From Bradysia coprophila (taxonomy: Eukaryota > Arthropoda > Insecta > Diptera > Sciaridae), in NCBI RefSeq assembly GCF_014529535.1, contig NW_023503608.1:1240001-1304000 (forward strand): 64,000 bases of DNA, given 5' to 3'. This document shows positions 21,720-32,174 of the stretch, piece after piece. Every line of letters begins with the position of its first letter. The stretch's first letter is position 1. The translations under genes and the position numbers were made by a program. The notes beneath the pieces are model-generated. The model was given only the letters and a program-made list of their open reading frames with translations, searched no databases and was not told the DNA's origin.

Positions 21720-23480
21720 GGTAGATGGACACTGGTGTTTCAAATAGATTTTTAGAATTATCTCATGACATATGGCAGATGGAATATTAGTTTATTCGGC
21801 AAATTCTTAGAGTTTTGCGAGTAGAACACTGCTGCATTAATGAAAAAGTTGGAAAGTTTGAATTTTCTGTTTCAATTAAGTTTTTGGGATTATCTCTGGA
21901 CCTACGGAAATGAAGTTAAAAACTTCTACAAATTTTCCATTAACAACTGAAGTTAATTCATCCATTAGACAGGAAGCGGATTTATTACTAAGAAAGCAAC
22001 TATCGTATGACGAACTCTGGAGAACCAAAAAAAGCGTGGAACAATTCCACTAAGAAACCAAATAAGTCTCGCAATAATTAGTACAATATATACGAGCTGT
22101 GGGGCAACGCACACATAAATTTTACGCATCTAGCAATAAATCACCATATATAGAGAGAAAATAATTACAAATTCAATTTTGGTTGACAAGAAATCACGTT
22201 TCGATGCAAGGTTCCGTAATTTTGTAAATTTTGAAAAGAAATTTTATACCTTTCGATGGGTTTAGTGGCCTTTACATTTTATTATTCAACGCCAAGTGAC
22301 AACGACTCGTCTCATTAAGTAATGTTTTATATTGATTGACATATAGTGTATAGGATGTTGTGTGTTAAAAAAGCCGCCGCTATCCAAAACGTTTCTTTCA
22401 CAGTGCTCACACAATAATATGCATATTATAATGTGTGGTATACTTAAAGTTGTGCTGGATCTCATTCAAAAATATCCGACTTTTTTTTTCAATTTTTATT
22501 GAATTTTTATATGTCCATGCAATACTCCATTAAAACACCTTCATTTTTGTTTATTTTTTATTTCATAACATTTCCAATATTAAATAATTTTCAAGAAGTA
22601 TATTTATTACACACGGGTATAACACAACCAATACGATAATGGTGTGACCATGACCCCGTTTTGTTCTTACATTGCATCCACTGGGTTTTCTTTCAGATTT
22701 ACACTTTCCCTTTTCGAACGATTTCAATTTTAAGTTAAACGAAGAACAATGAATCGAGCGCTTTAAATACATAAAACGAAATTAACTCGTTTTTACCAAA
22801 AAATAATGAAATGATGCATACAATACAAATGTTACATATGATATTTCAGAATCGATTAAACAAAATCTGGTATGCAATGTCAATAAAACCGGATTTTGCA
22901 AAATTTTGCTGAAAACTTTTATATTTATTGCCAGACGGCTACGTTAGGGAGAACCTCCTGATCAAGGTGAAATATTTGAGAAATAGTTTTCTGATTTCAT
23001 CCAGATTTTTGGTACATTGATACCAAATTAGATTTCAATTTTAAATATTTTAGACACTGCTCCTTACACGTGAGTGTACTAGTAGCTCGTTGTGTTTAGT
23101 ACGATGTATAAGGGAAACCATAAAATTTGTTACTTCTTTTCTTTAAAATATGGCTTATCAGTGCGTTGACGAATGATATAAGAAAACTCTGATCCTGGCA
23201 AACGTTACAAACAAAACATTTCTGATCTTTGAGAGTGAGCTACGCTTGACGATCGAAAGTTTTTGAAAAAAATTGTCATTTTAACACGATAAACATCTAG
23301 TACTTTACTAAATCGACTTAAAACAAGAAGAAATAAGAGCAATACTTCACATACTTTTGTGAAGAAAATAAATAAAAATTCACCGACAGCGACATCTGAA
23401 GGAGCGTTGAGGTTAAAGCATTTATTTTAAACTTATTCCCTTAGGATCCCATGTGGGTCATGATAGACTATAATATTTAG
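21720..23480. other. Intergenic, nothing recognised
   Basis: A+T-rich sequence without coding frame, RNA gene or clear repeat ends. Confidence 0.6.
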
Positions 23481-23485
23481 GTTCG

Positions 23486-23815
23486 TTCTATAAATCGACA
23501 GTTCAACCAATCGTCGTCATGTATGGTTGCGAAACATGGTCCATGATATCCAAACAAGAGCAGATGAACAGATTTGAAAGAAGCATCTTAAGATCAATAA
23601 TAAGGACCAGTACATGAAGCAGATGCTTGGAGGTTTCGACATGTGGATGGATGACGCCCAAACAGCCAAGAAAGCTATCGACAAGGGTATTTGTCGAAAA
23701 TTGGGCAACAGCTTGACCGACCAAGGAAATGACGAGATTAAGTGCTCGAGGATTCCAAATAATTGGAGGAGGGGAGATCAGAGATTGGAGAAGTCTTGAA
23801 GAGAATCGTAACAAG
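23486..23815 (+). mobile_element. LINE reverse-transcriptase C-terminal remnant
   Basis: From 23486 the frame reads FYKSTVQPIVVMYGCETWSM then KQEQMNRFERSIL. This is the conserved tail of LINE reverse transcriptases ('LYKTLVRPVLLYGCETW...LE.FERKILR'). It stops at 23615-23617, and a neighbouring frame continues (to 23799) with a Trp/Asp/Lys-rich stretch. Only the C-terminal part survives, with a stop and frame change, so it is inactive. RTE-like clade is a guess. Confidence 0.7.
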
Positions 23816-23829
23816 TGAAGGTCGTTAAA

Positions 23830-26110
23830 TCAACTTGTTTTAGAAAGTTGGTAAATCATTTCCTTAGGTACGATATCTTCAGAATATTACCTAATCATAT
23901 CATTGAAGAAATCTGGTCTTCAATTGATTTCGCAAATATGTAGTAATATTGATTCACTTTATGTTAAAACTACTACCAATGGCTATATAAGACTGCAATG
24001 CACGGACGACGTGTATCTATCTATACACAATTAAACAATGCTTGATCAAACAAGGTGTACATTACGTGTTAATTATTAATGTTTTCCATAAGTGGATTCG
24101 TTTCACTTGAAATTGAAAGTGCAAACATATAAATGCATCTCGGCAAATGTTTATTTTAGGCAGGTCTCTCTGCCAAACCTAAACATATCATACCAAGTTA
24201 ATAATCGAGAAAATACGATTTTTAATGTAATTTCATTTTTATATTCAATCGCCTTGTGTGACGTTAAATTCCTTATTTTCAAACAAATTGTTTGAGTATG
24301 TGGCGTGATGAGGCATATATTTCATAGTCTTCAATTTCATTAGCATAAGCAAGCACTATCACTGTTTACTCACAGCAAACAGCAAGTACTTAGGAGCATC
24401 GTTAAGAACATATCCATCATATTTTAACCATTCACAGACGGCAAGCATAGCATCCTTTATGATTATCGAATCTGCTACTGATTATGATCAATGTATTTTC
24501 AAACAGATTTAAATGAAATCTTGTACTTCATTACTTTAACAAGGCATCTGACCACATTATCCGTAAAATCGTCGCTTATTTTTATGGTCATCGTTGTTAG
24601 CAAATGAATGAAACCAGATTCAACAAAATTTACTCTAAAATCAACATTAATAACTTAGTGCCGGCCGGCTTCGTAAAGGTTGTTGGTTAGAGTTTTTACA
24701 GATTATTGAATAAGTGATAAGGTAGAACAGCGGAGAAGAAGTCGACATTTCAGTCTAGAGATGAATAAATATCGCCTGATTATGGTCCGGGCGACTAAAA
24801 TCTCCATCTACAGTAACCATACGTGATAAGCTAAAAACACTTATTATTAGCAACGTAAAAAATTCCGTTGATTTTAACACTTCAGACTTTTAGAACCAAA
24901 AACCAGTTCTCATTCAAAACGCCTTCCATTTTTGGACCGGAATGTTCGAATATTTGCTTAAAATTTTAATATCCGTTTACTGATTTCGTTAATTTCGTAC
25001 TTGTAGCTAGTCTTGTCAACAAAACGTCCATCTACGTATAGATCAATTAAAATTCTTCGAAAATTGTGATCTTAAATTCGAACAGACTAACAAAATATGT
25101 TCGGCTAACATTCAATAAAATGATCAAATAAACCAGTTACGAAATCAATTAATACAAAAAAAATTATCAATTTATATTCGCCATGCTGCCAATATCTCTA
25201 TTAATAATCTCTATAAACCTTGAAAAAGGCTTGTTTCAGTTTTGCCAAATTTTTTTTATATTAAAAATCTCTCTTATTGATGAGAATAATCTTGAAGTCG
25301 ATAAAGTTTCCTATGCTTCGGTTTTCAATCAATTTTTTATTTCGAAAAATTGGTAAAATGCGGTAAATTCCTAAGGTTATTCGCTTATATTTGTACAGAA
25401 ACCGACGCATGATGCTAAAAAAAGGTAATATAATTTCCATCTTCCATACAAGCGTCTCTTCATGATCTTCATTTCATATAAAATAGCCATGTCGTCTGCA
25501 GCGATCGAACTAAAAATATACAAACCTTGTTTCTTAACAACAATTATCATTTCTTTGTTGATCATTGCAAAACGTTTTTCGCGATAATTTTGCAGCTGGT
25601 AAATATATGAAAATTACAAGAAGAAACAAAAAAAGATGCCACGATGTGTTATACATAATAAAATGGTAACATTTTGAGGCTGTACTGGGGAAAGTTAATA
25701 AAAATTCATTCCCGAACGTGTACTACACTCATCCATCGATGTATTATCATTGATTGCATAACACCAACGTAATTTCGTTGGTTTAACTTATACGCAGAAA
25801 CATGAAAATGGATCATGATTTTCTATCTTTTGATGTGGTAATTACACGACCGAATATTTAACCATTTTGATGCGGCAAGCATATCAGTAGCAGTTTTTAA
25901 ATCGAATCTATTACTTCATTTGATCTAATTATTTTGAAGAGATCGATAAATCTTTTACGTCATTTTTAGGAACATGTTTTTTGAACTTAAGATCGTATTA
26001 GGCGTTTATTCTTTCAGTCGTTATCAATAACAGATGATAGCTGCCCGTAACATGTGTAATGGATTAATAACTTGCCTTATTAAGGGTTGTAGATAAATTT
26101 TTAATTTCGA
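23830..26110. other. Intergenic, nothing recognised
   Basis: A+T-rich sequence. Short frames (24092-24295, 25377-25565) show no domain, signal peptide or exon structure. Confidence 0.55.
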
Positions 26111-26119
26111 CTTGTTGTA

Positions 26120-26243
26120 CAGTGAACGACATCTCAAATGTCTCACTGTCAAATTTTTCTGAGAATTTTATTGTGTCATTGCAAATTCACAATGACATTC
26201 TCTGAAAAAAATGACAGTGAGACATTTGAGATGTCGTTCACTC
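26120..26243. mobile_element. TA-flanked hairpin MITE, 'CAGTGAACGACATC' family, copy 1
   Basis: A near-perfect hairpin of 124 bp: CAGTGAACGACATCTCAAAT at the left and its complement at the right, arms of about 55 bp. It is flanked by TA at 26118-26119 and 26244-26245. The ends (CAGTG, TA target) are Tc1/mariner-like. Copy 2 is at 28982-29103 and is almost identical. Confidence 0.85.
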
Positions 26244-26261
26244 TATAACATATTATTGAGA

Positions 26262-26350
26262 GTAATACATAATTTGACAATTGACCTCGTCCGCGCCTCG
26301 GATTAACAAATTTCACACATAAACTTTATATTTGTTGTTTCTGCTGTATA
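26262..26350. mobile_element. Degenerate copy of the 'cctcgg..cgcctcgg' TA-MITE
   Basis: Matches in order the middle and right half of the elements at 37583-37701 and 42161-42281 ('ttgacctcg..cgcctcgg', 'aacaaa.ttcacac', 'tgtaaaatact'-like end), with many differences. Confidence 0.5.
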
Positions 26351-26428
26351 AAATATCGTTTAGTTATATACAAGAGAACACCAGCCACAGCTCAAGCTAA
26401 TAGTTGACTATCTGTATCGAACACTTAA

Positions 26429-26626
26429 CACATTGAACACATTGCGGCTTGCCAAATTTCGGCACCCTGGACTTTACTTAAATAGTCGAGGAATGCCTCC
26501 AAATAAATTTCTAAAAATCCAAAACTGAATTCTAGATTTTTAGAAATTTATTTGGAAATATTCCACGACTATTTAAGTAAAGTCCAGGGTGCCGAAAGTT
26601 GACAAGCCGCAATTATTTTGAATGTG
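26429..26626. mobile_element. TTAA-flanked hairpin MITE (198 bp)
   Basis: Long inverted arms (about 90 bp) containing 'attgcggcttg' and 'ggcaccctggactttactta'. The ends CACATT.../...AATGTG are bounded by TTAA on both sides (26425-26428, 26627-26630). TTAA target duplication and CAC ends indicate a piggyBac-type non-autonomous element. Confidence 0.8.
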
Positions 26627-26629
26627 TTA

Positions 26630-28100
26630 AAACATACAGTTGTTTGAAATAATATATTGCCATCACTCCGAGATGTTTTAGCCCTTTTATCGTTCCTTAA
26701 TGACTCGAATGAATAAATAAAACAATGAGCAATATGTAGGCTTCTTTAAATTGGCATATACACATAAAAAATTCTTAAATTTAATTTTACATTGCTATCT
26801 GCTAATTGAACAGCAAACTTTAACATAGATACCATGCACCCATGTCATTAATGTTATTTTGTTATGATTCAACAAATATTTGCGTACATGTTTACGTTTA
26901 GCCTTGAATTCCACGGTGCGTTCAAGGAGAAGTGTGAAAAGTTACTTTACATAGATTGGTTACTGGCCTAATCTAATTTGTAAATTTGCTGAGAAAATTT
27001 AAAATATTTGGAATTATCATTAGAAAGTCGAGCATACCCTGAACATCAATAAGCGTTCGCAAAAAATTAAAATTATTTCTCAGTGAAACATATGAGGTCA
27101 CGGTCATTGATAATAATGGTCAATAACACACGCTGCTAATATACCAATCGATAAAGTTAGGGGGACGATTTTTTATTCGAACAATGACTTGCTTAATTTG
27201 TAGCCAAGCAGTAACGACGATAAAGGAAGTTATAGTCGACGACGTTCAATGAGGCTCGATGTACAAGATATTGTCATCATTCAAAAAAAAAGATGTTAAG
27301 TGATAATCAATAAAAAAAATATTAATTTTCAAATCAAAATCTTCTCAGGTTTTTTTTTGCTGTCAAATATTTTGAAAAATTATTTTCGTTATGGCAAAGA
27401 TTATATCATACTGTGCAACTGTGTACACATCTTATGATATGCTGGTAATAAAAAGCTCAAATATTTGACAAAATTATAATATTTTCAGTTTTAGCCGTTC
27501 GTCACTTCGCTGTAATTAATATCATCAACGACTTATTCCATTTGTAAAAAAACTGGTAGGCAACTTATATTGGACAACACAATTCATTCATGAAAATTTA
27601 CTATCAATTTTATGTTGATGTTGCGTTTGATATCAGATTGATATAGTCAATGCAATACGAAAGGTTTGAATGTTAAAGAGACGTGGGAACTGGAATAAGT
27701 TTGGCAATCGATTAATGTTCAATGAAAATATCTTTATCTTCAAGGTGGTTGGTCAGGAAAAGGAATAAGGAAGGATCAGTAAAATATACTGACACATTCA
27801 TTATTACTAATAACAGCATCAACAGATGCAAGAGATAAGAGAACACCTTCGTGAACACCTAATTTAATGGTCACATATTGCAGAATTCTTACACTGAAAA
27901 AGCACTTTTTTATGCTGCACTACAGGTATGTTAGTGTCATATGCGTCCTAAGCAATTTGTACCTGTTCAGTTACAGTAGACTGTTCAGTTCATATAACTT
28001 GCAGGTGGTCGATATGGTGACATTACAGAACAAGATAATAGGACACTAAATGAATCATTAAATACTTGTTATTTTGTTTAGTAATCATTTTTTACAGAAC
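26630..28100. other. Intergenic, nothing recognised
   Basis: A+T-rich; no coding frame, RNA gene or repeat ends identified. Confidence 0.55.
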
Positions 28101-28104
28101 AATA

Positions 28105-29189
28105 GACAGTTTGCGCAAATGACGTATATGTTATACGTCGACTTATAAATATGAATTTATAAGTTATTTGTAAGTCAGTTATAAGTTATAAGTAAGGTGG
28201 TTATAAGTCATAAGTTATAAGTCGACTACTTATAAGGTAAAATTAATAAGTGCTTAAGTTTATACGTGAAACCATTAAACGTCAGAGGTTTATACGTCAT
28301 ACGTCTCTAAGTGATAAGTCCATAAGTGTTCACGATTAAACCATATGAATGAAATATACAAGTACGATATTATGTATGATATACATATACACGCGTCAGG
28401 CAATGATTTATAGACATCTTCGTTGCTCTATTACGTTTAAAAAAGTGACAAAATTCTATTATCTTTTCATTAGTAATATTCGCTCCGGTCAAAGGTTACA
28501 CTTTATGACTAGTTATTAGGACCTGACAAATTGCCTTAGTACACCTAACTTTCAAATCAAAAGGAAAAGCCATTTCTGACAATAACCTCAAGAATAGATG
28601 AAAAATGGGAAATTTTACTGGTAATTGTTTATGATTATTTGTAGTTTGATCTTGTTTTCTGTTAGTAAATATCCTGACATCATTGTGCAATCGAAACATA
28701 ATATTACCAAAAAATTATTGGATTTTGAGAAATATCCTAAAACGGAAAGCAAACGTAATTGCATATTACTGAGACTCCTTTCGGAATGTTTGGCATTTTT
28801 CCGTTTCGGCAAAGATGATATAATAAAACTCACCACAAAGTTGTGTCATTACTTATGGACTTATCACTTATGACGTATAAATCTCTGACTTTTAACGGTT
28901 GGACGTATAAACTTAAGCATTTATAAATTTGACTTTATAAGTAGTCCACTTATAACTTATGACTTATAACCACCTTACTTACAGTGAACGACATCTCAAA
29001 TGTCTCACTGTCAAATTTTTCTGAGAATTTTATTGTCATTGCAAATTCACAATGACATTCTCTGAAAAAAATGACAGTGAGACATTTGAGATGTCGTTCA
29101 CTGTATAACTTATAACTGACTTATCTATAACTTATATGTTCATATTTATAAGTCGACGTATAACTTATACGTCATTTGCGCAAACTGTC
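28105..29189. mobile_element. Long-arm inverted-repeat element, about 1.08 kb, TA-flanked
   Basis: Ends GACAGTTTGCGCAAATGACG (left) and its complement (right), flanked by TA at 28103-28104 and 29190-29191. Arms of about 230 bp are rich in 'ttataagt' motifs (left 28105 to about 28330; right about 28855-29189 including an inserted MITE). The roughly 520-bp interior has no transposase-like frame, so it is non-autonomous. The right arm is interrupted by the 122-bp MITE at 28982-29103. Confidence 0.8.
28982..29103. mobile_element. TA-flanked hairpin MITE, 'CAGTGAACGACATC' family, copy 2, nested
   Basis: 122 bp, TA on both sides (28980-28981, 29104-29105), near-identical to 26120-26243. It sits inside the right arm of the 28105-29189 element. 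The left arm of that element keeps the uninterrupted sequence, showing insertion at a single TA. Confidence 0.9.
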
Positions 29190-29233
29190 TAATATATCGA
29201 TATAAAAGAAGGTTTCACCTACAACTTAAAGCA

Positions 29234-29319
29234 GGATATTGCACTGGTCTTCTAAATGCGTTAACAACCCATACAAACATTTGTTTAATAACGCATTTAG
29301 TGGACCAGTTCAATAATCT
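29234..29319. mobile_element. Small palindromic element (about 86 bp)
   Basis: 'gatattgcactggtc' + 'ctaaatgcgtta' pairs with 'taacgcatttag' + 'ggaccagttcaataatc'. Probably a short MITE; no clear target-site duplication. Confidence 0.55.
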
Positions 29320-31110
29320 ACTAATAATACTCTTCTGAATTAATCTCATGTGCACCGCAACTACATCAAACATACATTATACAATCACCTAAGGGATTTC
29401 GGAAATTATCATTTTTACAATATTATCGAACAGATATGGTATTATAATGAAGAACATGAAAAAGCAGCCGAAAGAGTATGCTTAATTTGCTAAGTACGTG
29501 CACGTATATAACGCACTGTATACAACACTCAAATTATATTTATTTTAAATGATGATTCGAATTCAAACAGTTATGCAAAAAGACATAACCTAAAGAACAT
29601 GATGCACACACCCGTCCTGAGTCACTTTCACTCTGTCGTACACTTGTAAATTTAGTTTACCGTGCGAACATTGCACATAATGATGCATGGAATAGGGCTT
29701 TAGGTATTGATCGCATCATAATCCAAGTTTTGACTGTTTTACATCTTAATTCTTGTTTGTTTTTAATTCAAGTCACATTATATTTCAAAATCATATCTGT
29801 GTGGTCGTATTAGGTGTGAATATTGATATTGATCTTATAATACCGATTTTTTTTGGTATGATTTACATAGTTTAAATATTGTCTCCACAATGATGATTTT
29901 GCTGATAAGACTCGAAGCGGAAATCACTGCCCAAATTGTGCCATCAATGAGGCAATTCTCTGATAATGTCACTAAGTATTTCTATATGTTAGTTCTGCAT
30001 TTATTTTGCAATTTCTTTTTGGTTAGTACCATGAACCACTTGATCTAAATTCGCAGCATAAGTGCGCCAAAAATTTAAATATTTTAAATTGTCAGTTGGA
30101 CAAAATAAAGCTGACATACAAAAAACATCAAAAACCACCCAAATAGCGTGAAGAGTCACACCCTTGTCAAAAACTGACTTGTCAACATTAGACATGGAAC
30201 AATATAATTAAAGCGCGTATATCGTAGATGGGTAAATGAACCGGAATAGCAATATACGCACTTTGATGAATTGAGTATTGATAATGCAATCGATGCATTG
30301 TTTGCGTATTTCGTGGATTGAGGTATAATAACATCCGAATTGCAATCCACGCAATATGGAATAAATGCAACGCGTAAATTGTATTGTCATGCGAATTGTA
30401 TTGAATTATATCGAGTAAATTTAGTATAAATAGGGTTTTTTCAATGCAAATAAACCAGTTAATTTTTATCAGTCAACCGAGCTTGTTTAACTCAACTAAC
30501 TCTTAGCTCAAGAGTTTCCAACGAATAATCAGAAAGATTTACAGACTAGATAGAAAATCTTCGCTTATTTACTGCCTACGACAGACTAAAAAAAATCCAA
30601 AAGTTGAAAGCACACGAGCCATTTTCCGTTACTTAGAATTATTTTCCACTGAATCCTACTTAAGGAAGTATTCTTCTTCCATAGCTGACGAGGCATGAGA
30701 TATAAAAGATTTGATCTTTCGTCCCTAACTTACGTTTACAAACAACGTAAAGTTTCTGTCCATGTGTAGAATACATACAATGTACGTCGTACTTGTCTCA
30801 GTTAGATTGGACGGATTGGACTGAAACGGATTCCAGTGCCAAACGAATGAAATATAAACAATTGTAAGGTTCATTTACATAATTGCGAATGGTTAATGTC
30901 TTCAATGTCTAATGAATTAAATCTGCCCACAACAATTTCTTCCCCAGATCGCACTTTGTTTTATAATTATCGTAATTTTAATGATCGTAATCACAATAAC
31001 CATTTTTTCGGAAAGAGCATTTTTGAGGTATAATTACTCTGCGGTACAGTGCCTTTTATGCGTGCGACCCTGGATATAATTCATTATTTATTGAAAATCT
31101 GGTAAAACCG
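29320..31110. other. Intergenic, nothing recognised
   Basis: Overlapping short minus frames at 30001-30390 lack any domain or exon signals and are judged chance. The last part (31116-31123, CATAAAAG) is a TATA-like element 72 nt upstream of the OBP start codon. Confidence 0.5.
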
Positions 31111-31194
31111 CAATTCATAAAAGACAATAAGTGAGTGCACGTATTTTTATGAGAAATCATCGCTTTTAAACCGCTCCGCAAACTCTTTGTAAAA

Positions 31195-31662
31195 ATGACG
31201 AATTACATTTGCCTGATATTAGTTTTTGTGCTTGTTGTGAGTTTATTGGATTTTCGATAGCAGAAAAGGATTCGATATTTATAGAAATCTGGAATTATTT
31301 TCATGCAGGTTAATGGCGACGAAGAGAAATGGACAATGAAAACGACACGTGACGGATTGGATTCGTATAACAATTGCGTCAATGAGCTGAACATTCCAGC
31401 TGATGATGTGCTGAGAATTGAAAAAATTTCCGATCCACTCAATCGTCAAATCCTGGAATGTGTGTACAATGACTTAGGCTTTTACACCGAGGGCATAGGA
31501 TTCCGTGTCGACAGAATTGTGCAACAATTTGGTGGTGGTCCAGTCATGCAAAATGTTGTGACAATGTGCATTCCAGTCGGTTCGAATGATCCAGTCGCTG
31601 ATCAAATTATTGAGGTTGAAGAGTGCTTTAGGATGGAGAAGGTTGGAGGATATCAAGAATAA
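31195..31662 (+). CDS. Odorant-binding protein, Minus-C type, 2 exons, 131 aa
   Basis: Exon 1 31195-31236 and exon 2 31309-31662 (72-nt intron, GTGAGT...CAG, phase 0); AATAAA at 31716-31721. A signal peptide (MTNYICLILVFVLVVNG) precedes a PBP/GOBP-like domain. The mature chain has four cysteines: NNC, LECVYNDLGF, VTMCIP and VEECF. Their context matches C1, C3, C4 and C6 of classical OBPs. C2 (expected four residues before C3) and C5 (nine before C6) are absent, so the C2-C5 disulphide is missing. Such proteins carry hydrophobic ligands in sensillum lymph or haemolymph; tissue cannot be told from sequence. The intron inside the signal peptide is typical of insect OBP genes. Confidence 0.85.
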
Positions 31663-32024
31663 ATTCATGTCTAGTGTTGAACGACTCATTGATGATAATG
31701 ACGAACCGTTATCTTAATAAAATAATTTTCAGTTTTGTGTACGTACATACACGACAATGTTTCTTTCTTGCTTAACATAACCTTCTTATCGCCGAGGCTC
31801 TATTGGAACACAGCCGTAAAAACAGTAAAATGAAATGAGCTCCCAAGTGCATCAAAGAATTTAGGTGGTTTCCCTACACTTCCTAAAAATCCTATGACGT
31901 ATTGAAAATGACCTAAGTTAGGGCATCTGATTCCGTTATAGCGAAGTTATCGTTGAGCGAAGGCATTATAATAGCCTTGTGAGAGTACACAAATCAAAGT
32001 CTCATTTTTCCACTACGATATGAG

Positions 32025-32166
32025 TAGGGTTCCCATTCGTCCTCTTTTTAGAGGACATGTCCTCTTTTTTCATCTCGTTCTTCTTTTTTAAAGAAATTCA
32101 AGAACATCATCATCGTTTTTGATGCCGAAATGTCCTCTTTTTCAAAATTGAAAAATGGGAACCCTA
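32025..32166. mobile_element. hAT-type MITE with perfect 8-bp target duplication (142 bp)
   Basis: Ends TAGGGTTCCCATT...AATGGGAACCCTA. The 8-base sequence GATATGAG flanks it exactly on both sides (32017-32024, 32167-32174). TIR start (TAGGG) and 8-bp duplication are diagnostic of hAT elements. The interior repeats 'tcctcttttt'; non-coding. Confidence 0.9.
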
Positions 32167-32174
32167 GATATGAG

